Of a stretch of DNA of 64,000 nucleotides, positions 1-8,162 are shown one piece after another. Location of the stretch: assembly GCF_010685995.1 (NCBI RefSeq), contig NZ_JAAGWK010000021.1, positions 62,001 to 126,000 on the forward strand, in the 5' to 3' direction. Numbering within the stretch: position 1 is the stretch's first letter; each line of letters starts with the position of its first letter. The stretch is from Goekera deserti (GTDB taxonomy: Bacteria > Actinomycetota > Actinomycetes > Mycobacteriales > Geodermatophilaceae). A program made the position numbers and the translations under genes. The notes beneath the pieces are model-generated. The model saw only the letters and a list, made by a program, of their open reading frames with translations. It was not told the DNA's origin and made no database searches.

Positions 1-111
1 TCGGGTCGTCCCGCTGCCCTGCACCGTCGTCGACGTCAGTCACCACCGCAGTCTGCCCGACCGGACCGCCCGGTGCGGACGACCGCCGGCGCCGACGCGC
101 CCGCACTGGGG

Positions 112-1812
112 TCAGGCGGTGTCCAGCCACGGGGACGGGTCGGCCACCCGCGCCTTCATCCAGCGGCCCAGGTCGGCGGCCGGCATCGCCCGGGCGAACA
201 GCCACCCCTGTGCGTAGTCGCAGCCGGCCTCGCTGACCATCCGCAGCTGGTCCAGGGTCTCCACGCCCTCCGCCGTCGAGCGCAGCCGCAGGCTGTCGGC
301 CAGCGCGACGATCGCCGACATGACGTCGACCCCGTCGGAGGCGCAAACACCCTGCAGCAGCGACCGGTCCAGCTTCAGGGTGTCCATCGGCATGGCGAGC
401 AGCCGGGCCAGGGTGGACCAGCCGGTGCCGAAGTCGTCGATCGCCAGCCGGACGCCCATGGCCACCAGCTCGCGCATCTGCTCACCACCGCGCACCGGGT
501 CCTCGGCGATGCTGGTCTCGGTGAGCTCGAGCACCAGGTGGTCGGCCGGCAGGTCGTGCGCCGACAGCGCCCGGCGGACGTCGGCGACCAGGGTCCCGGA
601 GCTCAGGTGGCAGGCGCTGATGTTGATGCCCACGCTCACGTCGACGCCCTCGACCGCCCACTCGGTGGTCTGCCGGATGACCTCGTCGAGCAACCAGCGG
701 GTCATCGGCACCACCGCGCCGGTCTCCTCGGCGACCGGGATGAACGAGTCGGGCATCATGAGCCCGCGCTCCGGGTGCCGCCACCGGATGAGCGCCTCCA
801 GCGCGCTGGCCTTGCCGCTGGGCAGGTGCATGATCGGCTGGTAGTGCACCTCGAGCTGGTCGTAGGTGGCCGGGTCGGCCAGCTTCGTGGCGACCTCCAG
901 CCGCCAGCGCGCGGCGTCCCGCAGCTCGCGGGTGAACAGGTGGACGCGGTCGCGGCCGGCGCCCTTCGCCGCGTACAGCGCGGCGTCGGCGTCCCCGATC
1001 AGGGTGTCGGCGTCCACGCTGCCCGTGCGGCCGGCGGAGCTGGCCACGCCGATGCTCGCGGTCAGCGACAGGCGCATGCCGGCCAGCGCGAACGGCTCGG
1101 CGAAGGCGCCGCGCAGGTCCTCGGCGAGGGCCAGGCCGCGTTCCCCGTCGCAGTCGTAGGCCAGCACCAGGAACTCGTCGCCGCCGAGGCGGCCCATCAC
1201 GTCGCTGACCCGGGCCCGGCGGCCCAGGCGGTCGGCCAGCACCCGGATGAGCAGGTCGCCGACCTGGTGGCCGAGGGAGTCGTTGACGGTCTTGAAACCG
1301 TCGACGTCGAGGTAGAGCACGGTGCAGGGCTGCGGCCCGGAGAGGGCATCGGCGACGAGCCCGTACAGCCGGGCGCGGCTGGGCAGGGCGGTCAGCGGGT
1401 CCAGCCCCGCCTGCCAGGCGCGCGTCTTCTCGTCCGACACCCGACGGGTCACGTCGGTGTGGGTGATCACGATGTTGCCCGCGTCGTCGATCCGGGAGGC
1501 CTCCAGGTGGAACCAGGCACGGCCCGAGCGGATGGAGCAGGAGTACTCGTACTGGAAGCAGGCGGTCGAGCCGTCCATCACCGCGGAGAGGCCGGCTCGG
1601 ATGGCCGAGCAGTCTGAGGTGGGCAGCACCCGGGCCATGGCCGCGTGGTAGTCCGCACCCTCCCCGCGGCGCTCGACGCCCTTCGGCAGCAGCGCCTCGC
1701 CGGCCTCCCACCACGCGCGGTTGGCCCAGCCGATGAGCCCGCCGGGTTCCATCACCACTGTCGGCGAGGGCAGCGCGTCCAGTGCCGCGCTGCCCAGGTT
1801 CGGCTCATGCAT
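112..1812 (-). CDS. PAS-GGDEF-EAL cyclic-di-GMP turnover protein
   Basis: Predicted bifunctional diguanylate cyclase/phosphodiesterase of about 566 residues. A PAS-like sensor occupies roughly residues 10-125, a GGDEF domain 137-295 with an intact GGDEF signature at 210-214, and an EAL domain 305-560 with EAL at 339-341 and the DDFGTG metal-binding loop. Both catalytic signatures are intact, so the sequence alone does not say which activity dominates. There is no transmembrane segment, so it should be cytosolic. The frame stays open upstream to 2070, but that extension is Arg-rich and unlike PAS sequence, so the ATG at 1812 was chosen; a GTG just upstream is possible. The family call is secure, the ligand is unknown. 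Confidence 0.9.
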   Translation of the reverse strand: MHEPNLGSAALDALPSPTVVMEPGGLIGWANRAWWEAGEALLPKGVERRGEGADYHAAMARVLPTSDCSAIRAGLSAVMDGSTACFQYEYSCSIRSGRAWFHLEASRIDDAGNIVITHTDVTRRVSDEKTRAWQAGLDPLTALPSRARLYGLVADALSGPQPCTVLYLDVDGFKTVNDSLGHQVGDLLIRVLADRLGRRARVSDVMGRLGGDEFLVLAYDCDGERGLALAEDLRGAFAEPFALAGMRLSLTASIGVASSAGRTGSVDADTLIGDADAALYAAKGAGRDRVHLFTRELRDAARWRLEVATKLADPATYDQLEVHYQPIMHLPSGKASALEALIRWRHPERGLMMPDSFIPVAEETGAVVPMTRWLLDEVIRQTTEWAVEGVDVSVGINISACHLSSGTLVADVRRALSAHDLPADHLVLELTETSIAEDPVRGGEQMRELVAMGVRLAIDDFGTGWSTLARLLAMPMDTLKLDRSLLQGVCASDGVDVMSAIVALADSLRLRSTAEGVETLDQLRMVSEAGCDYAQGWLFARAMPAADLGRWMKARVADPSPWLDTA

Positions 1813-2118
1813 GTCCGGGCTCGCCACCTCGACGGTCAGCACGACGACGTCCGCCGTCGCATGACGCGGGCATGCGGCATCGGAGTTCCTCGGATGTCTG
1901 CCTCCCCGGCCGTTCCCCCACCCCGTGTGGCGTCGGATCTGTGGGGATCCGAGGCCGGGCCTTCCTGGCAACCTTCGCGCGATCTCAGGGAGTAAGGGAG
2001 CGGCAACGCGCTGTCGCAGCGTGTTGCATACAGAGCGTGAGTGGCATGGCCGACCTGTGCGACGAGTCACGCCCCAGGAGTCACATCCATGTAGTTCGTC
2101 GTGGGGTGCGGTCCCGGT
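1813..2118. other. 306-base intergenic region with an 11-base-arm hairpin
   Basis: No gene is seen between the SRPBCC gene and the GGDEF-EAL gene. The one clear structure is an inverted repeat at 2003-2027 (arms GCAACGCGCTG and CAGCGTGTTGC, one mismatch, loop TCG). It lies downstream of the SRPBCC stop and upstream of the GGDEF-EAL start, so it could end the first transcript or act as an operator for the second. Confidence 0.5.
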
Positions 2119-2568
2119 TCACCCGTACGCTTGCGGCCCCGGGGGTGGCTCCGCCGGGGTACCCGGGCGACCCGGGTCCATGGTCACCAGCCGGTGCAGG
2201 GCGAGCTGGGCCAGCGGTGTGTAGCCGGCCAGCACGGGCAGCGGACCGCGCATCCGCAGCCCGGTCGTCGACCCGCCCCCGGGTGCCCCGGCCACCCAGT
2301 GCTCGAGTGTCAGCCGGACCGGCCCGGCCTGCACCTCCCAGGTCCACGAGCGGGCGGCCCCGTCGACCTGGAGCACCGTGAACGGCACCCGGACGGCGAG
2401 CGGACCGTGCACGCGCCCGGTCACCCCCGGGGCGATCCGCGGCGCGCTCGCGTCGGCGCCGAGGATGTGCGGCGACCACTCCGACCAGCGGCGCGGCAGG
2501 GCGTAGCGCTCCCACGCCTCCGCGGGCGCGACCGGGCCGGTGGCGTGCAGCGTGAGGGTCGATGCCAT
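2119..2568 (-). CDS. SRPBCC (START/Bet v 1 fold) family protein
   Basis: A 149-residue single-domain protein of the polyketide cyclase/SRPBCC superfamily, small hydrophobic-ligand binding folds. The opening has the usual beta strand, then a helix with AxxAWxxYxxPxRWxxWSPHI, followed by alternating strands and a C-terminal helix around residues 110-130. The tail after residue 133 is Pro/Gly-rich and probably disordered. Start is the ATG at 2568. It is divergent from the RsbW-like gene at 2727 across 158 bases. The substrate cannot be deduced. Confidence 0.75.
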   Translation of the reverse strand: MASTLTLHATGPVAPAEAWERYALPRRWSEWSPHILGADASAPRIAPGVTGRVHGPLAVRVPFTVLQVDGAARSWTWEVQAGPVRLTLEHWVAGAPGGGSTTGLRMRGPLPVLAGYTPLAQLALHRLVTMDPGRPGTPAEPPPGPQAYG

Positions 2569-2726
2569 GACGGCATACTGCCCACGGACGTCGCCCCGGC
2601 AACCTGCGCGGTCGGCGTCCCCCGTCCTCCCTCCTGCGGTTCGTGACCCCGACCGTCAAGATGGGGGCCCGGTCGGCACCGCGCCGGCCGACCGTGGCCG
2701 CACACCGTTCCCGGGAGGCTCAGCAG

Positions 2727-3242
2727 ATGGCCCAGTCGAGGTGGTCGCCGGCGCCGGTCCCCGCCGTCTCCGGTGACGTGTGGCGGTGGAGCCTGCCCGC
2801 CATCAGCCACCTGACCCGGGTGCGCGGCGATCTCCGGGCCCGGGTGACCCACCCCTCGGTGATCCTGAACAGCTCCGAGGACGCCCGCGACGGCCTGTTC
2901 CTCGTGTTCGAGGAGCTCGCCTCCAACGCGCTGCGGCACGGCGGCGGCGAGGTCACCGCCCTGGTCGTCGTGGAGCAGGACGGCTGGCTGCTGAGCCTCA
3001 GCGACGAGGCCCCTGACCGCCCGCCGGTGCCGGCCGTCGACCGGGACCCCTCGCTCGGCGGCATGGGCCTCTACCTGGTGGCCGAGCTCGCGTGGGCGCA
3101 CGGCTGGTGCGTGGACGGCCGGCGCAAGGACGTGTGGGCCCGGCTGTCGGCCGGGGTGCCGGAGTCGCAGGACGGCCCGCCCCCCCGCGAGGCGCGCCTC
3201 GACCCGCCCACCCCCCGGCAACCCCGGCACGACGAGGACTGA
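2727..3242 (+). CDS. RsbW-like ATP-binding anti-sigma regulatory protein
   Basis: A 171-residue GHKL-type ATPase domain (HATPase_c_2), the fold of anti-sigma-factor kinases such as RsbW and SpoIIAB. The N box is visible as FEELASNALRHG near residues 61-72, a D-containing box at LSDEAPDRPP, and the glycine lid as GGMGLYLV at 111-118. Start is ATG 2727, preceded by GGGAGG at 2713-2718. The last 25 residues are polar and low-complexity. No sigma factor or anti-anti-sigma gene is adjacent, so the partner is unknown. Two paralogues lie at 19054 and 45041. Confidence 0.82.
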   Translation: MAQSRWSPAPVPAVSGDVWRWSLPAISHLTRVRGDLRARVTHPSVILNSSEDARDGLFLVFEELASNALRHGGGEVTALVVVEQDGWLLSLSDEAPDRPPVPAVDRDPSLGGMGLYLVAELAWAHGWCVDGRRKDVWARLSAGVPESQDGPPPREARLDPPTPRQPRHDED

Positions 3243-3251
3243 GCGGGCCGC

Positions 3252-4538
3252 TCAGGCCGGCGGGCCACCGGCCAGCAGCGACCGCAGCAGCTGCATCGCG
3301 ACCGTGACCGTGCGCTCCCGCACGGCCTGGCGCGAACCCGGCACCACCAGGGACCGCTCGCGCGTCCCGTCCGGGCCGACGGCGCACAGGTGCACGGTGC
3401 CCACCGGCTTGGCCTCGGAGCCGCCCCCCGGCCCGGCGATGCCGGTGACGCCCACCCCGACGTCGGCGCCGAACGTCTCGCGCGCCCCGGAGGCCAGCGC
3501 GGCCGCGACCTCCGTGCTCACCGCGCCGACCCGGGCCAGCAGCTCGGCGGGCACGCCGAGGAGCTGCTGCTTGGCCGGGTCCGCGTAGGCCGTGACGCCC
3601 CCGAGCACCCAGCCGGAGGAGCCCGCCCGGGCGGTGAGCCGGGCGGACAGCAGCCCGCCGGTGCACGACTCGGCCGTGGCGACGGTCAGCCCGCCGTCGG
3701 CCAGCGCCCGGGCCACCAGGTCGTCCACCGTGGACCCGTCGGTGGACACCAGCGTGCCGGCGTACTCGTCCCGGACCGCGGCGAGCAGCGCGTCGTACCG
3801 CGGCTGGGCGTCCGGGGCGTACCGGGTGACGATCTCGAGCTCGCCGTCGCGCAGGCAGGTGGTCACCTCCAGTCCGTCCAGCGCGCTCTCCAGCCGGCGC
3901 AGGGTGACCGCGAGCGTGCTCTCCTGGGTGCCCCACAGCCGGATCGTCTGCTGCCGCAGCTCGACACGCGCGCCCAGCGCCGCCTGCACCGTCGGGTCGG
4001 CGACCGCGTCCGGCCACATGCCCTGCAGCTCCGAGGGCGGGCCGGGCAGCACCAGCACGAGCGGCCCGCTGCGCCCGGCGGCCGGCGGCACGACCAGCCC
4101 CGGGGCGGTGCCGACCGGCTCCAGCACCGTGGAACCCGCGGGCACCCGGGCCTGCTTGCGGACGCCGGCCGCCGCAGCGGCCGGGTCCACCCGCCAGTTC
4201 CGCCGTGCGCTCAACCGCTCGACGACGGCCGCGATCCGGTGCTCCAGCTCGGGGTCGACCTCCGACGGGCGGTGCTGCCACGTGCCGACGACCTCGGCGG
4301 TGAGGTCGTCCGCCGTCGGGCCGAGCCCCCCGCTGGTGACCACCAGGTCGACCCCGGTGCCGGCCAGGAAGTCCAGCGCCGCCCGCACCTCGCCCGGCCG
4401 GTCGCCGACCACCACCACGTGGCCGACGTCGACACCGAGCACCCGCAGCTGCTCGGCCAGCCAGGGGCCGTTGCGGTCGGCCACCCGCCCGGTCAGCACC
4501 TCGGTGCCGGTCACCACGATGCTCGCCCGCGCTGTCAC
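3252..4538 (-). CDS. cinA: CinA-family competence/damage-inducible protein with nicotinamide-nucleotide amidase domain
   Basis: About 428 residues, the normal length for CinA. The N-terminal half is a molybdopterin-binding (MoCF) domain with [14 protein letters not shown] near the start and [11 protein letters not shown]. The C-terminal half is the PncC-type amidase domain with ESCTGG, GVTAYA and [11 protein letters not shown]. The family recycles pyridine nucleotides by deamidating nicotinamide mononucleotide, and some members hydrolyse ADP-ribose. A GTG at 4538 begins the conserved ASIVVTGTE strand; the open frame continues upstream but is Pro-rich and unrelated. The gene ends nine bases from the end of the converging ATPase gene. 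Confidence 0.92.
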   Translation of the reverse strand: MTARASIVVTGTEVLTGRVADRNGPWLAEQLRVLGVDVGHVVVVGDRPGEVRAALDFLAGTGVDLVVTSGGLGPTADDLTAEVVGTWQHRPSEVDPELEHRIAAVVERLSARRNWRVDPAAAAAGVRKQARVPAGSTVLEPVGTAPGLVVPPAAGRSGPLVLVLPGPPSELQGMWPDAVADPTVQAALGARVELRQQTIRLWGTQESTLAVTLRRLESALDGLEVTTCLRDGELEIVTRYAPDAQPRYDALLAAVRDEYAGTLVSTDGSTVDDLVARALADGGLTVATAESCTGGLLSARLTARAGSSGWVLGGVTAYADPAKQQLLGVPAELLARVGAVSTEVAAALASGARETFGADVGVGVTGIAGPGGGSEAKPVGTVHLCAVGPDGTRERSLVVPGSRQAVRERTVTVAMQLLRSLLAGGPPA

Positions 4539-4601
4539 CCCTGCGACCCTAGGCTCCCCTCCCCCCGCCCCCCGCCGAGCAGGCACCACCCCTCGCGCCC
4601 T

Positions 4602-4627
4602 CCCGCCAAGATGGCCATCTTGGCGGG
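4602..4627. repeat. 26-base perfect palindrome, dispersed repeat family member
   Basis: CCCGCCAAGATGG and its exact complement form a 26-base palindrome in the divergent region between cinA and the membrane protein at 4801. It is followed by AGTTCGTGTCGGTTC. Near-copies of both the palindrome and the tail occur at 38587-38610 and 38639-38664, with a right-half copy at 63004-63027, so this is a dispersed element and not a gene-specific operator. Confidence 0.8.
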
Positions 4628-4800
4628 GAGTTCGTGTCGGTTCCTGCGCCGACCGACCGGGCGGGCGGACGGGAGGCGGCGGGGTGGCGGGTGCGGGGGC
4701 CGTTGCCAGCCGACGTCGATACGGTGGTCCGACGACCCGACCCGGACGGGGGCGGGCACGCCCGCCGCCGGTCCGGGGCGGTGAGGTGGAGAGGACCCGA

Positions 4801-5904
4801 GTGACCCAGCCCCCGCGCGACCGGCCCGCGGACGACGAGCCGCACACGCAGTCGATCGCCGTCCAGAAGGCCGCTCCCGCGCAGCCGGGTCCCCCGCCGG
4901 ACGGCCCTGCGCCGGGCGCGTACCGGTCCGACGCCGGCCCCGCGGCGGGTGACCCGGCGTCCGGCGGCTGGTCGCCGGGCGGCTGGCAGCAGGGCGGGTG
5001 GCCGCAGGAGGGTGGTCCGCAGGGCGCCTCGGCGTACCAGCCCGGCGGCCCGACGCACCAGCCCGGCGGTCCGGGACCGCAGTCCGGCGGCACCGGGCAG
5101 TACGAGGGCACGGGTCCCCGGTACGGGGGGCCCGGTCCTCGGTCCAGCGGGCCGGTCCCCGTCGTGCACCCGTCCGCCGGGACCGTGCCCGGGGTGCCGG
5201 CCGGGTACCGGTCCGAGGTGCCGTCGGGTCACCAGCCCAGTGGCCCCGTGCCGGACCACCCCGCGGGGACGGCGTGGCCCGACCCGGCCGCCGGCCCGCC
5301 GTTCGGCGCCCCTGACGGCGCCCCTCAGCGGGGGCAGGACCCGCCCACCGCCGTCCAGCCGGCGGTGGGCCCCTGGCAGCAGCCGACCGACGTCGTGCCG
5401 CCGTCCCCGCCGGGCTGGGGCGCGCCCGGGCGTGAGCACGTGCGGTCCACCGGGCCGGTCGACCAGGTGCCGGTGCCCCCGGCGCTGCGCCCGGGCCGCG
5501 TATCCGGGCCGGCCGACGCCGGCGAGGGGTCCCCGCGCGCCCGGGACCGTGCGGCCCTGACCGGTCTGGCCCTGGCCGCGCTGGCGCTGGTGGTGCTGCA
5601 GGTCGGGCTGTCGCTGCGCTTCGACGACGGCCCGCGGCTGTGGGAGGTGCTGCCCACGTGGTCGGCGTTCGCCACGGTGGCGGTGCTGCTGCTCGCCGTC
5701 CCGGTGGCGGCGCGGTCGGGTCGGGCCGGTGGCGTGGGAGCGGGCACGGCGTGGCAGGTGGCCGCGGGTGGGGTGGCCTGCCTGGCGGCCTTCTGGGTCC
5801 TCGTCGTGCTGCCGTTCGTGGCCAGCGACCGCGGGTTCACCCTCACCGCGGCGCTGGCGCTGGCGGCGGGTGCACTGTGGCTGTCGCCCGGCCGGACGCG
5901 GTGA
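4801..5904 (+). CDS. Pro/Gly/Gln-rich protein with C-terminal four-helix membrane domain
   Basis: 367 residues. The first 240 or so are low-complexity Pro, Gly, Gln and Ser with many PGG and GP repeats, expected to be disordered in the cytoplasm. The C-terminal 120 residues contain about four hydrophobic segments (starting at [50 protein letters not shown] and [13 protein letters not shown]). Start is GTG 4801 with GGAGAGGA just upstream. It overlaps the next gene by four bases (GTGA), so the two are probably translated together. I do not recognise a family. Confidence 0.75.
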   Translation: MTQPPRDRPADDEPHTQSIAVQKAAPAQPGPPPDGPAPGAYRSDAGPAAGDPASGGWSPGGWQQGGWPQEGGPQGASAYQPGGPTHQPGGPGPQSGGTGQYEGTGPRYGGPGPRSSGPVPVVHPSAGTVPGVPAGYRSEVPSGHQPSGPVPDHPAGTAWPDPAAGPPFGAPDGAPQRGQDPPTAVQPAVGPWQQPTDVVPPSPPGWGAPGREHVRSTGPVDQVPVPPALRPGRVSGPADAGEGSPRARDRAALTGLALAALALVVLQVGLSLRFDDGPRLWEVLPTWSAFATVAVLLLAVPVAARSGRAGGVGAGTAWQVAAGGVACLAAFWVLVVLPFVASDRGFTLTAALALAAGALWLSPGRTR

Positions 5905-6221
5905 CGCCGGCGGCCCGGCGCTGGCTGGCCCTGGCCGCCGTGCTGGCCGTCGTCTCCCTCGGGCTGCCGTGGACCGCCGCCGGCACGGTCGGTGCCGCCG
6001 CCCCTGCCCGGGCCCTGGTGGTGGGTGCCGGGGTGCTGGCCGTGGTGGGCCTGCGCACCCGTGCCCCCGCGGCGCTCACCGCGGCCCTCGCCGTCGGGGT
6101 GTCCGGGGTGCTGCTCGGCGGGCTGCAGGTGACGCCCGGCCGGCTGGTCCTGGCTGCGGCGGTCAGCTCCCTGGCCCTGGGCCTGCGCGGCGCCCGTCCG
6201 GCTCTGCTGCGCCGCGGCTGA
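5901..6221 (+). CDS. Small multi-pass membrane protein
   Basis: 106 residues, almost entirely hydrophobic, with three or four predicted transmembrane helices (LALAAVLAVVSLGLPW, ALVVGAGVLAVVGL, TAALAVGVSGVLLGGL, LVLAAAVSSLALGL). Start is a GTG overlapping the stop of the preceding membrane protein gene by four bases. The last 59 bases overlap the 3' end of the convergent phosphatase gene at 6163. Function unknown; it is most likely a partner of the upstream membrane protein. Confidence 0.65.
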   Translation: MTPAARRWLALAAVLAVVSLGLPWTAAGTVGAAAPARALVVGAGVLAVVGLRTRAPAALTAALAVGVSGVLLGGLQVTPGRLVLAAAVSSLALGLRGARPALLRRG

Positions 6222-8118
6222 CCGCGGGGGCCAGCGCCGGGTCGTCGCGGTGCACGCGCAGGGCCAGCAGGGCGACGTCGTCGTCGGTGCCGCCGGACAG
6301 CTCGGACAGCAGCTCGTCGCAGAACCGCTCCAGCGGCAGGTCGCGCAGCTCGGTGACCCGGTCGACGAGCCAGGCCGCGCCCTCGTCCAGGTCCGGCCCG
6401 CGCCGCTCGACGAGCCCGTCGGTGTAGAGCAGCACCGTCGACCCGGGCGACAGCAGCAGCTCGTGGTCCGAGCGGGCGGCGTCGGGGTCCAGGCCCAGCA
6501 GCAGCTCCGGCCGGGTGTCCAGCAGGCGGACCGCACCCGCGGGGTCCACCAGCAGCGGCGGCGGGTGGCCGGCGTTGGACCACCGGAGCCGGCGGGGCCC
6601 ACCGCCCGTGACGGGACCGTCCGGCTCGGCCTCGATGGTGGCCAGCAGCCCGGTGGCGTAGGTGCCGACGGCGAGGTCGCGCATCGCCCGGTCCAGCGCC
6701 GAGAGCACCTCCGCCGGGGTGCCGGGCAGGGCCGAGGCGATGCCGCGCAGCACGTTGCGCACCTGGGCCATCGCGGCCGCCGCCTCCTGGTCGTGGCCCG
6801 AGACGTCCCCGATGACCAGGGTGGTGCGGCCGTCGGCCAGCACGAACGAGTCGTACCAGTCGCCGCCGACCTGCGCCTCGCGCGCCGCGGGCAGGTACCG
6901 GACGGCGATCTGCAGGTGCTCCGGTTCCGGGGGCTCGGTCAGCAGCGTGCGCTGCAGCGCCTCCGCCAGCCCCCGGACGACGACGAGCGTCTCCCGCTCG
7001 GCCTCCCGGACCCGCAGCCGGTCCAGGGTCTGGGCGCACTGCACGGCGAAGGCCACCATCAGCTCGCGGTCGGCGGCCGGGAACTCCTGCGGCGCGGCCC
7101 AGCCGAGGGTCAGTGCCCCGAGCACCCGGTCACCCACCCGCAGCGGCAACGACGCCCACGCCTGGCACCCCGTGGTCCGGGCCACCTCGGCCATCGCCGC
7201 GCAGTACGCGAGGCTCTCCGCCGCGTCGCGCAGCAGGACCGGGCGGCCGGTGCGGGCCGCCACGCTGGCCGGCAGCGGACCGTCCAGCGGCAGGTGGGCG
7301 TACAGCTCCTGCGCCTCGCGGCCCAGGCCGTCGGTGATCACCATCTCCAGGACCGGCCCCCGCCGCACGGCCACCGCGCCGCCGTGCGCGCCGAGCGCCG
7401 ACAGCCCCCGGGTCATCACGACGTGGGACAGCTCGGCGACGGACTCGGCGCCGGCGACCTCCAGCGCCACGGCCGCCAGCGCGGCCAGCCGGCGCGCGGC
7501 GGCCGCCTCGGCGTCCCGGGCGTGCTGGAGCTCCACCCCGCGGGCGTACAGGCTGCTCTCCGCCTCCACGACACGCCGCCGCCACGCCTCCCCCCGCGCC
7601 GCCTCGTCGACCCCGCGCGCCATGTCGGTGACGTACTCGGTGATGTCCTCGACGCGCTGCAGCAGGTGCCGGCAGCGGCCGAGCTCGTCGGGCACCGGGA
7701 TGCTGGTCAGGCTCCAGAAGCGCGGCGTCGTGCCACCCGCCCCGTCCGGGACGGCGTACTCCTGCACCGGCATCGTGTCCGGCCGGCCGGTGTCCCGGGC
7801 CCGCTCCAGCGACACGCGCACCGGCGACCCGCCGTCCGGGGCGGTGACCGGGCTGCCCGGGAACACGTCGACCAGCTCGTGGCCGACCAGCTCGGCCAGG
7901 GTGCGCCGAACGGTGCGCAGGTAGGCCGGGTTGGCGTCCAGGACCACCAGGTCGGGATCCAGCACCAGGTACGGCGTGGGCATCGCGAGGAACACGGCCG
8001 CCCGGTCGGCCGGCGACAGCGCCGCCACCGGACGGCGCCCGGCGGCCGGTGGCGAGGGCGGCGCCGGCCGCCGGCGCCCGGCAGCCGCCGTGCGCACCCG
8101 CGCGGCGGATGCCCGCAC
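6163..8118 (-). CDS. PAS-GAF-SpoIIE (PP2C-type) serine phosphatase
   Basis: 651 residues. Domains in order: a PAS domain (about 40-165), a helical linker, a GAF domain (about 205-350), and a SpoIIE/RsbU-type PP2C phosphatase domain (about 400-640) with VGGDWYDSF, IGDVSGHD, LYTDGLVE and GTDDDVALLAL carrying the metal-binding aspartates. Such proteins dephosphorylate anti-anti-sigma factors in partner-switching cascades. It lies 44 bases downstream of the PASTA kinase gene on the same strand, giving a kinase-phosphatase pair. The listed start is a GTG without a clear ribosome site; an internal start before residue 46 is possible. Confidence 0.87.
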   Translation of the reverse strand: MRASAARVRTAAAGRRRPAPPSPPAAGRRPVAALSPADRAAVFLAMPTPYLVLDPDLVVLDANPAYLRTVRRTLAELVGHELVDVFPGSPVTAPDGGSPVRVSLERARDTGRPDTMPVQEYAVPDGAGGTTPRFWSLTSIPVPDELGRCRHLLQRVEDITEYVTDMARGVDEAARGEAWRRRVVEAESSLYARGVELQHARDAEAAAARRLAALAAVALEVAGAESVAELSHVVMTRGLSALGAHGGAVAVRRGPVLEMVITDGLGREAQELYAHLPLDGPLPASVAARTGRPVLLRDAAESLAYCAAMAEVARTTGCQAWASLPLRVGDRVLGALTLGWAAPQEFPAADRELMVAFAVQCAQTLDRLRVREAERETLVVVRGLAEALQRTLLTEPPEPEHLQIAVRYLPAAREAQVGGDWYDSFVLADGRTTLVIGDVSGHDQEAAAAMAQVRNVLRGIASALPGTPAEVLSALDRAMRDLAVGTYATGLLATIEAEPDGPVTGGGPRRLRWSNAGHPPPLLVDPAGAVRLLDTRPELLLGLDPDAARSDHELLLSPGSTVLLYTDGLVERRGPDLDEGAAWLVDRVTELRDLPLERFCDELLSELSGGTDDDVALLALRVHRDDPALAPAVSRGAAEPDGRRAGPGPGS

Positions 8119-8162
8119 CGCCCGGAGCAGCCGCGGTCGGCGCGCAGCCCCGCGGTCGGCGT

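Noticed and set aside
73-1617. Long open frame antisense to the GGDEF-EAL gene
   Set aside because: Arg/Gln/Val/Gly-rich reading of the opposite strand with no domain; caused by high GC third positions.
3592-4800. Long + strand frame upstream of the membrane protein at 4801
   Set aside because: It is antisense to cinA and Ser/Thr/Arg-rich; the real gene starts at GTG 4801 with a good ribosome site.
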